Shown here: positions 44,587 to 52,175 of the stretch, piece by piece
Numbering within the stretch: the stretch's first letter is position 1
How the letters are laid out: every line of letters starts with the position of its first letter
Origin: Sphingomonadaceae bacterium 3R27C6
GTDB lineage: Bacteria; Pseudomonadota; Alphaproteobacteria; Sphingomonadales; Sphingomonadaceae
Direction of reading: 5' to 3'
NCBI GenBank assembly: GCA_005503215.1
Contig: SCNS01000012.1
Coordinates: 80,485 to 144,484, forward strand
Length of the DNA: 64,000 bases
The notes under the pieces: generated by a model
What the model was told of the DNA's origin: nothing
Database searches by the model: none
Seen by the model: only the letters and a program-made list of their open reading frames with translations
Program-made: the position numbers and the translations under genes

Positions 44587-46100
44587 GCGACGACGCCGTC
44601 ATCGCTGCGACCGAAAGCGAGCCGGACTGGCAGCGGCTGCACCCTGCGACGCTGGCGCTCGCGGTCGTCGAGCTGGGGCCGCGCTCGCTGCAATTCCTGC
44701 CCGCAGTCGCCGCCTTGGGTTTCACCGGCAACTGGGTCTGGATCGTGCCCGCGGTCGGCGCCTTTCTGCTCATCTCGCTGGGGGCCGCGTGGTTTCAATG
44801 GCTGCGCTTCCGCTTTTTGGTCGGCGCCGACGAGGTCGTGATCGAGAGCGGCGTTTTTTCACGCCAGCATCGCACGATCCCGTTCGACCGTATCCAGGAC
44901 GTCAGCATCGAGCAGGGGCTGGTCTCGCGCGCGCTCGGCATCGCCAAGGTCGGGTTCGAGACCGGCGCGGGCGGCAAGGAGAATGACGCGAGCCTCGATG
45001 CGATCGCGCTCGACGCGGCGCAGGCGCTGCGCACAACGATCCGCGCGCATCGCAGCGACGAGGTGGCGGCGACGGCCACCGCAGCCGATGCACCCGAGGC
45101 GCTGCCCGCCACCGAGGACCGGTTGCTCTTTGCGATGGGGCCGCGCCAATTGCTGCTCGCGGGGTTGTTCAACTTCTCGCTCGCTGCGCTCGCGGTGGTC
45201 GGCGCGGGCATGCAGTTTTTCGACGGGCTGCTGCCGTTCGATTTCAACGTCTTCAACCCCAGGGACTGGATCGACATCGCCGAGGATTATGGGCTCGACC
45301 AGTGGGTGATCGCGCACCGCTGGGTCGCGGGCGTCGGCGCGGCCATCTCGCTCCTCTTCATCGGTTTCGCGAGCGGGATCGCTACGATGTTTTTCGCCAA
45401 TTGGGATTTCCGCCTGACGCGCGAACCGCGCGCGCTGCGCCGCACCCGCGGCCTGACGACGCGCACCGACGTCGCGGTGCCGGTGAAGCGCGTGCAGGCG
45501 GCGATTCTCGTCACCGGCTGGTTCCGCCAGCGCTTCGGCTGGCACGAACTCCGCCTGCAGAGCCTCGCGAGCGACGGCGGGAAGGAAAATGACCATCAGG
45601 TGGTTCCCTTTGCGAAGCTCGATGTGATCGACCCCGTGCTCGACGAGGTCGCGATCCGGCGCCCCGATGCCGGCCAGTCGTGGCAGCGTAGCCACGGCAT
45701 CGTCGCGCTCGGCGGAATGATCGGAGCCGTCGGCGCGACCACAGGCGGCCTTGTCGCGGTTTCGTTCGGGCAGGATCTCGGCTGGTTCGGTCCGGCCCTC
45801 GGGCTGCTCATCGGCGCCGGATCCTTGTTCGGAGCCCGCTTCCATCGCTGGGCCGACCTTGGCGAACAGGTCGCGATCCGGCGCGGTGCGTGGAAACCCA
45901 AAACGACGCTGCTGCCGCACGCGTCGGTGCAGAGCGTCGACCTCAAGAGCGATTTCATCCTCCGCCCGCTCGGCCTCGCGACTTTGGTGTTCGGCGTGCC
46001 CGGCGGCAGTTCGCTTGGCGCGCACGAGATCCCCGCAATCCCGCTCGCCGCCGCGCAGGACCTGCGCACCCGCATCCTCGCCGCGAGGGCGCGGTCATGA
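44583..46100 (+). CDS. Bacterial PH-domain protein, YdbT-like
   Basis: 505 residues. Two N-terminal helices (about 28-70) and further pairs near 190-215 and 250-275 and again near 380-415 alternate with three bPH2-type segments: VIESGVFSRQHRTIPFDRIQDVSIEQGL, TRGLTTRTDVAVPVKRVQAAIL, AIRRGAWKPKTTLLPHASVQSVDL. Each has the loop-strand pattern of the family. It is the partner of the preceding gene, and its stop overlaps the recJ start, so it is in one transcript with DNA-repair gene recJ. A membrane-stress or bacteriocin-resistance role is plausible from the family only. Confidence 0.9.
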   Translation: MSDDAVIAATESEPDWQRLHPATLALAVVELGPRSLQFLPAVAALGFTGNWVWIVPAVGAFLLISLGAAWFQWLRFRFLVGADEVVIESGVFSRQHRTIPFDRIQDVSIEQGLVSRALGIAKVGFETGAGGKENDASLDAIALDAAQALRTTIRAHRSDEVAATATAADAPEALPATEDRLLFAMGPRQLLLAGLFNFSLAALAVVGAGMQFFDGLLPFDFNVFNPRDWIDIAEDYGLDQWVIAHRWVAGVGAAISLLFIGFASGIATMFFANWDFRLTREPRALRRTRGLTTRTDVAVPVKRVQAAILVTGWFRQRFGWHELRLQSLASDGGKENDHQVVPFAKLDVIDPVLDEVAIRRPDAGQSWQRSHGIVALGGMIGAVGATTGGLVAVSFGQDLGWFGPALGLLIGAGSLFGARFHRWADLGEQVAIRRGAWKPKTTLLPHASVQSVDLKSDFILRPLGLATLVFGVPGGSSLGAHEIPAIPLAAAQDLRTRILAARARS

Positions 46101-47866
46101 GCGAAGCGGCGCTGGGCATCACGCACTCGATCAAGGGCCAGCCGTGGCACTGGCGGCGCGCGAGCGCCGACATGGCGGCCGAAAATCTCGCGCCCGACGA
46201 TCTCGTCACGCAATTGCTGCTCGCGCGCGGGGTGGCGCGCGACGACCTCGATCGCCAGCGCGCCCCGACCTTGCGCGGCTTCATGCCCGACCCGTCGCTG
46301 TTCCGCGACATGGACGCCGCCGCCGCGCGGCTCGCCGATGCCGTCGAGCGCCAGGAGGCGGTGACGATCTTTGGCGATTATGACGTCGACGGTGCGACTT
46401 CGGCGGCCTTGCTCGTGCGGCTGCTGCGCGGGCTCGGGCTGCCTGCGGGCGCCTATATCCCCGACCGGTTGATGGAAGGCTATGGTCCCTCGGGTGCCGC
46501 GCTGGTCAAGATCGGCGAAGCGGGGTCGAAGCTGGTCGTCACGGTCGATTGCGGCGCGCAGGCGTTCGACGCGATTGCCGAAGCCAAGGCGGCGGGGGTC
46601 GAGGTAATCGTCGTCGACCATCACCAATGCGCGACGACGCTGCCCGCAGCCTTTGCGCTGGTGAACCCCAACCGGCTCGACGAGGAACCCGACGCCGCGA
46701 TCCACGGCAATCTCGCCGCGGTCGGGGTCGCCTTCCTGCTCGGCGCGGCGCTGCTCCGCACGCTGCGTGCGCGCGGCTTCTTCGCGACCCGCGACGAACC
46801 CGCGCTGATCGACCTGCTCGATCTGGTCGCACTCGGCACCGTCGCCGACGTCGCGCGGCTCACCGGCTTCAACCGCGCGCTGGTGACACAGGGGCTGAAG
46901 GTGATGGCGCGGCGCGGCAACACCGGCCTCGCCGCGCTGATGGACGCCGCGCGCCTCACCAAGCCGCCGAGCGCGAGCGATATGGGCTTTGCGCTCGGTC
47001 CGCGGATCAACGCCGGCGGGCGCGTCGGCAAGTCCGACCTTGGCGTGCGATTGCTCACGACATCGGACCCGCAGGAAGCCGCCGACATCGCGGTCGAGCT
47101 CAACCGGCTCAACGAGGAGCGGCGCGCGATCGAGGCCGCGGTGCTCGAACAGGCGATCGATGCCAGCGCGGCGTGCGGCAACGCCCCCGTCGCGATCGTC
47201 GCCGGGCAGGGCTGGCACCCCGGGGTGATCGGCATCGTCGCCGGGCGTCTCAAAGAACGGCTGCACCGCCCGGCGATCGTCATTGCGGTCGACGAGGATG
47301 GCGTCGGCAAGGGATCGGGCCGCTCGATTTCGGGCGTCGACCTCGGCGCCGCGATCCTCGCCGCGAAGGAAACGGGGCTGCTCGTCGCCGGCGGCGGCCA
47401 TGCGATGGCGGCGGGGCTGACCGTGGCGGCGGACAAGGTCGACGCGCTCGGCGCTTATCTGAACGACCGGCTCGCCGCCGACGTCGAGCGCGCGAGCGGC
47501 AACAAGTCGCTGCTCATCGACGCGGTGCTCGCGCCGCGCGGGATCAACCCTTTGTGGTGCGACGCGATCGAGAGCGCGGGCCCCTATGGCGCCGGCTGGC
47601 CCGCGCCGCGCGTCGCGACCGGGCCGGTGCGGATTGTCGAATCGGGGATCGTCGGCACCGACCATGTCCGCCTGATCGTATCGGGCGACGACGGCGCGCG
47701 CTTCAAGGCGGTCGCGTTCCGCAGCGCCGAGACCGAGCTGGGTCAGGCTTTGCTCCACGCACGCGGCAGCCGCAAACTATGGCTTGCGGGCCGCGCGAAA
47801 CGCGACGACTGGGGCAGCCGGCCGGCCGCCGAACTCCACCTTGAGGACGCAGCCTGGGCCGACTGA
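46097..47866 (+). CDS. recJ: Single-stranded-DNA-specific exonuclease RecJ
   Basis: 589 residues from the ATG at 46097 (ATGA overlap with the previous gene). DHH phosphoesterase motifs are seen in order: VTIFGDYDVDGATSAALL, VVTVDCGAQA, VIVVDHHQ and LVALGTVADVA. The DHHA1 nucleic-acid-binding motif is GSGRSISGVDL with GGGHAMAAGLT. A C-terminal OB-type region follows. It degrades 5' single strands in recombination and repair. This is the third member of the hom-glpX-recJ order seen in related bacteria. Confidence 0.95.
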   Translation: MSEAALGITHSIKGQPWHWRRASADMAAENLAPDDLVTQLLLARGVARDDLDRQRAPTLRGFMPDPSLFRDMDAAAARLADAVERQEAVTIFGDYDVDGATSAALLVRLLRGLGLPAGAYIPDRLMEGYGPSGAALVKIGEAGSKLVVTVDCGAQAFDAIAEAKAAGVEVIVVDHHQCATTLPAAFALVNPNRLDEEPDAAIHGNLAAVGVAFLLGAALLRTLRARGFFATRDEPALIDLLDLVALGTVADVARLTGFNRALVTQGLKVMARRGNTGLAALMDAARLTKPPSASDMGFALGPRINAGGRVGKSDLGVRLLTTSDPQEAADIAVELNRLNEERRAIEAAVLEQAIDASAACGNAPVAIVAGQGWHPGVIGIVAGRLKERLHRPAIVIAVDEDGVGKGSGRSISGVDLGAAILAAKETGLLVAGGGHAMAAGLTVAADKVDALGAYLNDRLAADVERASGNKSLLIDAVLAPRGINPLWCDAIESAGPYGAGWPAPRVATGPVRIVESGIVGTDHVRLIVSGDDGARFKAVAFRSAETELGQALLHARGSRKLWLAGRAKRDDWGSRPAAELHLEDAAWAD

Positions 47867-47888
47867 GGGCACGAAGGGAAGAGCGACG

Positions 47889-48272
47889 ATGTACAGCCAC
47901 ACCACAATCGGCGTCGACGATTTCGCCCGCGCCGAACCCTTTTACGACGCGATCATGGCGGTGCTCGGGCATCCCGGATTCGTGCGGCAGAGCGAAGGCA
48001 AGGGCTATGGCACGCCGGCCGGCCCCAAGGTCTTCGTCGGTCCGGCCTTTAATGGCGAACCGGCGTCGGTCGGCAATGGCACCCACATCGCCTTCATCGC
48101 CGCCGACCAGGCAACGGTCGACGCCTTCCATGCCGCGGCGCTTGCCAATGGCGGCAGCGACGAGGGCGCGCCGGGGCTTCGTCCCCATTATCACGCCAAC
48201 TATTACGGCGCCTATGTCCGCGATCCGGAGGGCAACAAGCTGCAGGCGGTATGCCATTCGCGGCACGGTTAA
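47889..48272 (+). CDS. VOC-family (glyoxalase/dioxygenase fold) protein
   Basis: 127 residues. It begins MYSHTTIGVDDFARAEPFYDAIM, the usual first beta-alpha unit of the vicinal oxygen chelate fold, with a His near the start. The second half has the NGTHIAFIAAD and YYGAYVRDPEGNKLQAVCH units with the expected metal-ligand Glu replaced or displaced. Function cannot be set from sequence: such single-domain proteins range from glyoxalases to antibiotic-binding proteins. The start has GGGAAGAGCG upstream. It follows recJ by 22 bp. Confidence 0.85.
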   Translation: MYSHTTIGVDDFARAEPFYDAIMAVLGHPGFVRQSEGKGYGTPAGPKVFVGPAFNGEPASVGNGTHIAFIAADQATVDAFHAAALANGGSDEGAPGLRPHYHANYYGAYVRDPEGNKLQAVCHSRHG

Positions 48273-48339
48273 ATTAGCGCCGATTGAGTCCTTGACCGGG
48301 GGAACACTCACGGCTAATGCGCCGCTTCACCGATCAGAC

Positions 48340-48415
48340 GGCCCCTTCGTCTAGCGGTCTAGGACGTCGCCCTTTCACGGCGAAAACACGGGTTCGAGTC
48401 CCGTAGGGGTCACCA
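48340..48415 (+). tRNA. tRNA-Glu (anticodon TTC)
   Basis: 76 nt with encoded CCA. The acceptor GGCCCCT pairs with AGGGGTC (one G-T pair). The anticodon stem TCGCC/GGCGA holds the loop CTTTCAC, giving TTC. The T arm is ACGGGTTCGAGTCCCGT. Confidence 0.92.
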
Positions 48416-48466
48416 TCGGGCACGGGAGCGGTCGGCTCCCCTTTCCGCAAAATTTCCGACCCACAA

Positions 48467-48541
48467 GGCCCCTTCGTCTAGCGGTCAGGACGCGGCCCTC
48501 TCACGGCTGAAACACGGGTTCGATTCCCGTAGGGGTCACCA
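48467..48541 (+). tRNA. tRNA-Glu (anticodon CTC)
   Basis: 75 nt with encoded CCA, nearly identical to the upstream tRNA-Glu but with loop CTCTCAC, giving anticodon CTC, and a D loop one base shorter. The two lie 51 bp apart and are probably co-transcribed. Confidence 0.92.
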
Positions 48542-48593
48542 TCCAGCGATCTGTCGGCGACCCCGTGATTCCTTGCCGGGCGGATCGGCGCCA

Positions 48594-51164
48594 TCAAAAC
48601 TTCTTTCGCACCGTCAATCGCACCACGCGGCCGAGGGGCTCGATTTCGTTGCGGCTATATCCCGCAGGCACCGTCCCGTCTTCGCGCGTCACCCGGCGAT
48701 AGCTGCGCAGGAGATCGTTGACATCGACCGAAAGCCTGAGGTTTTTCAACGGGCCCTTCCTGCCTGGAACAGCGAACAGGCGGTCGGATTCGATGAAGGC
48801 CGACAGATTGATCCTGAGCGGCGGCCTGAAGGTAAAGACCTCATCCCCTCCCCGCAGGCGCCCCGCGCTGCTCCAGCTGCCGTCCAGATTGACCCCAAAG
48901 CCGCGCCGGCCGATCGAGGCCTGAAACGACAGGCTGTGGCGCGATTGCCCACCGGCGCGAAGCTGATCGATTACCGGGATGCCGGGCCGGGTCAGCAGTT
49001 CGCTTTTCAGCTGCATATTATGATCGACCGAGAGATTGACCTGCAGCGGCTCGCGCGCCGCTCCGCCCGGCACCTTGCCTCCTCCCACCGTCGTCCGGAG
49101 AGCGAAGCCAGTGGACAGGTCGGCGCTGGTATCGCGCGCGATATTGATTGCGCGCGCGTCGACGACGACAAGCCGCCCGGCGGCATCGCGCGTCACGCGC
49201 TCGGGAAAGGCGGCCTCGATCGTCGGGGTCAGTTCGGGAAAGACGGCAAGCCCCCCTTTCGCCACCAACTGACGGTAGCCGAGGTGGAGGGTCAGCACCT
49301 CGCTGCCCAGCGGCCGCACCATTGCGGCGAGGGTCAGCCTTTGCCGGCGGCCCCGTTTGAGATCGGGATTGCCGCCGGTGATCCAGACGGGTTCGGCGAT
49401 TTCCTGACGCGCATAGTCGAAGATGCGATTGATCGTCGTTACGATCGGCGCGTCGAGTTGATCGAACGAGGGCGCGTTATCGGAATAGTCGATCGCCGCA
49501 CGGAGCTGGATGATCGGCCACGGCGACCAGCTGACATTGCCGCCGAAACCCCTTTGCAGCCGGCTGTTCGTCATCACCTGCGCGCTGGCGGACAGGTCGA
49601 GGGTCAGGTCGCCCATCCAGCCCAGCCCGGCCCCGCCGGCGCGCGAGACCGGCACGCTGACCGACATCTGCCCGCTCGACTGGCTGCGTGTCACCCTCGT
49701 CGACGCGATCAGCGCGCCCGATGCGTCGCTTTGCCGGCTTTGCGTGCTGTTGCGGCCCGTATTGGCGGTGAGATTCCAAGTGAGCGGTCCGGCGGGAAGG
49801 TTGACGATCGTCTTTCGCACATTGAGCCGGGCGCTCATATTTTCACCCTTTGTCCGGCTCCGCACGGCGATCATCAGGCCATCGTCCCAGACGCCATAGG
49901 GATTGAAGGCGGGATCGCGCGTAGCGATCAGTTGCCGGACTCGCGTGACGTCGACGCCGCTTTCGAGGAAATTGTCGGCCCAATTGCGCGAATAGCTCGC
50001 GGCGAAACTGCCCTGCCAGTCGCCGATATTGCCGGTCAGCGAAAGCGATGCGCCGAGCGACGTGGACGCGTTGTCGGTACGCAGCGCGCGCTCACCCGCA
50101 AAAGGCCTTGTCAGCATGACATCGTTCGCAAAGGGCGATGCGGGATGGCCGGCGGGGATGATGACCGACGCCATCGGCAGGCCCCGCTCGCCCTCGTTGC
50201 TGTTCCGGCTCGCGCTGAAGTTCAGTGCGGCCGAAAAATTGCCCAGCGGACGGGTTACCCCGACGCCGAGCGCGGCGTTGCGCCGCGACGATTGCAGCGT
50301 TTCGAAGCGGTCGGGATCGACAGGGTAGAGCGCGCCCGCGGTCGCGGCGAAATCGCCGAGGCCGGGCATCCCGGTCAGCGCGCCCGGCGGGATGGCCGCC
50401 ACCGTCACCGGCCGTCCGGCGGCGAGGCTGAGCGCCGGGTCGATTTCGCCGCCATCGAGCGCGGAGACGAAACCGACGCTGTCGAACACACCGTCCTGCG
50501 GCGGGATATTGCGCGCGGTCTTGCGAAGAGCATTGCTCGCGCCGAGCCGCGCCTGCGCATTCCAGCGCACGTCACCGCTGATCGCAGTCCGCCTGACCGA
50601 CAGCGTGCTGCCATATTGGCCGCCGGCGGTGGCGAAATCGGTGCCCGCGTCGGCATTCAGCATCGAAAAATTCTTCTTGAGCACCAGGTTGACGACGCGC
50701 TTGCCCGGCGGCTCGCCATATTGCGCCGCCGCCTCGGGCTTGAGCACGGCAAGCCGGTCGAGTGCTTCGGCGGGATAGGAAAGGATCGAACGATCGAAGC
50801 CTGCAGGCTTGCCGTTGATCAGGATGACGGGCTCTTCGCCGCCGGCGTCGACAAAGGGTGCGAGGCGCGTCAGCAAATCCTGAACGCTGTCGGCCCCCCG
50901 GGCCGCTATTTCCTCTTCGCCGAACTCGGTTTCGGCCGCGACCTTTGCCTCGCCCCGGCGCGCGCCGGTAACGACGATCTCGGCATCGGCAGCGCCCCTC
51001 CCAGACGGCGCCGGCGGCCCGGCTTCGGCGGCGGAATCCGGTCCCGCGCTGTACAGAACCGTTTGCGCGCCCGCCTGTCCGGCACCCGCAGCCCATAGCG
51101 AAACCACTGCGATCCAGCATTTCCGGGTCTCAAAAGGACCCGGGCGGCGGCGCGGATATGTCAT
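48594..51164 (-). CDS. TonB-dependent receptor-like outer-membrane protein
   Basis: 856 residues from the ATG at 51164. Signal peptide about 1-33. A TonB-box-like EIVVTGARRG is followed by a short plug (SVQDLLTRLAPFVDAGG, VILINGKPAGFDRSIL, LDRLAVLKPEAAAQYG, RVVNLVLKKNF). The barrel follows with many paired strands and ends in LTVRKKF. The plug is compact and ends early compared with siderophore receptors. This form is common in sphingomonads and its substrate is unknown. It is the last gene of the leftward group with the PraB-like protein, the STN receptor and FecR/FecI, but the 160-bp gap upstream allows its own promoter. Confidence 0.85.
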   Translation of the reverse strand: MTYPRRRPGPFETRKCWIAVVSLWAAGAGQAGAQTVLYSAGPDSAAEAGPPAPSGRGAADAEIVVTGARRGEAKVAAETEFGEEEIAARGADSVQDLLTRLAPFVDAGGEEPVILINGKPAGFDRSILSYPAEALDRLAVLKPEAAAQYGEPPGKRVVNLVLKKNFSMLNADAGTDFATAGGQYGSTLSVRRTAISGDVRWNAQARLGASNALRKTARNIPPQDGVFDSVGFVSALDGGEIDPALSLAAGRPVTVAAIPPGALTGMPGLGDFAATAGALYPVDPDRFETLQSSRRNAALGVGVTRPLGNFSAALNFSASRNSNEGERGLPMASVIIPAGHPASPFANDVMLTRPFAGERALRTDNASTSLGASLSLTGNIGDWQGSFAASYSRNWADNFLESGVDVTRVRQLIATRDPAFNPYGVWDDGLMIAVRSRTKGENMSARLNVRKTIVNLPAGPLTWNLTANTGRNSTQSRQSDASGALIASTRVTRSQSSGQMSVSVPVSRAGGAGLGWMGDLTLDLSASAQVMTNSRLQRGFGGNVSWSPWPIIQLRAAIDYSDNAPSFDQLDAPIVTTINRIFDYARQEIAEPVWITGGNPDLKRGRRQRLTLAAMVRPLGSEVLTLHLGYRQLVAKGGLAVFPELTPTIEAAFPERVTRDAAGRLVVVDARAINIARDTSADLSTGFALRTTVGGGKVPGGAAREPLQVNLSVDHNMQLKSELLTRPGIPVIDQLRAGGQSRHSLSFQASIGRRGFGVNLDGSWSSAGRLRGGDEVFTFRPPLRINLSAFIESDRLFAVPGRKGPLKNLRLSVDVNDLLRSYRRVTREDGTVPAGYSRNEIEPLGRVVRLTVRKKF

Positions 51165-51323
51165 CCGCCCACCATGCGCGCATCCTGGTCGCGCAGACTT
51201 TCCATCACGACGCAAAGGACAATCCCGAACATCCTGCCTGACGCAAAAGGCAGGCGCCGTTAACGGGCGCCCGCCAGGTTGGGGCCGCCATCAGGAGTCG
51301 ATGGCGGCTTCCGGGAGTGATCG

Positions 51324-51863
51324 TCAGTTGATATTGAGCTGCGTATCGGCGGGATTCTGCGAGACGGTTCCCTTGATCTTGCAATTGGGCTGCGACCCGG
51401 GCGAGCCGGCATCGGGCGTGTCCGACAGGGGATCCTGGAATTCGATCGTACGCGGATTCGGCGGGCCATTCCCACCCCAAACGGCGTAGAGCGTGCCGAA
51501 ACAGGAATCGGCGGCGAACGGCGGCACGGGCGGGATGTTGATCGTCACGTCAGCGACCTCCAGCAGCGAGATCGTCGGAGGTGCCAATCCATCGGTCACG
51601 AAGGGGCCACCGGTAAAGGTGATGCCCGTGCATGGGAATGCGCCGGTGAGGGAAGCCGTGGAAGTGGCAGTGCCGGTCGCCGACACGTTGACCGTAAAGG
51701 TCAGGTTGCACGTGGTCCAGACGGGCAGATTCTTCTTCACCTCGACCGAACCCGTGAACACATAGGTTCCCGGAGCCGGCGAAAAAGAAGCGCCTTGGGC
51801 TTGGGCAACGCCCGGGCTCGCCAGAGCGAGCGCGGTCGCGCAAAGAGCAACAATATTCCTCAT
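51324..51863 (-). CDS. Small secreted PraB-like protein
   Basis: 179 residues from the ATG at 51863, with AGGAGAG upstream. Signal peptide 1-22 (cleavage VAQAQ). The mature chain is beta-rich, low in charge, rich in Thr/Gly/Pro, with paired cysteines (TTCNLTF, FPCTGI, DSCFGTL, PNCKIKG). The opening ASFSPAPGTYVFTGSVEV and the pattern of strands recall PraA/PraB, the secreted alkane-oxidation-linked surface proteins of pseudomonads. The match is by eye and weak. It stands between the two receptors on the same strand. Confidence 0.6.
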   Translation of the reverse strand: MRNIVALCATALALASPGVAQAQGASFSPAPGTYVFTGSVEVKKNLPVWTTCNLTFTVNVSATGTATSTASLTGAFPCTGITFTGGPFVTDGLAPPTISLLEVADVTINIPPVPPFAADSCFGTLYAVWGGNGPPNPRTIEFQDPLSDTPDAGSPGSQPNCKIKGTVSQNPADTQLNIN

Positions 51864-52131
51864 ATCATCTCTCCTGTTTGTTGTTGGATTATATTTAAGC
51901 ATCTATCGAATCGATGCCATTCTATTGTAATATAGATTCAAATTGAGTCAACGTAGAATCCGATAAGTATTATACCTATTATTTTATATACAACAATATT
52001 TGGCAGTAGCTCTCCAATATAATACGCGATTTAGTGTCGCATATTATTTGATAAACTATCCATCTTCCCTGATTGTCACTATTAGATCAATAAATTTGCT
52101 CGCTTGTTATGCGCGTGCCCTGCTCTCGAAC
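51864..52131. other. AT-rich gap between receptor and PraB-like gene
   Basis: About 270 bases are very AT-rich, strikingly unlike the rest of the window (for example TATTATTTTATATACAAC near 51970). No coding sequence is visible. It probably holds the promoter of the PraB-like gene. It could instead be foreign DNA left by an insertion. Confidence 0.55.
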
Positions 52132-52157
52132 CCGCCTCCCGCTTCCGCAGGAGGCGG
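52132..52157 (-). terminator. Hairpin downstream of the STN receptor gene
   Basis: CCGCCTCC pairs with GGAGGCGG across a 10-base loop, 19 bases after the receptor stop codon. There is no clear T run, so terminator strength is uncertain. Confidence 0.5.
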
Positions 52158-52175
52158 CGTGAAAGGCATATTGCG

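Noticed and set aside
45596..47758. Minus-strand frame of 720 residues across recJ
   Set aside because: Antisense of recJ and the PH-domain gene, whose motifs are clear on the plus strand.
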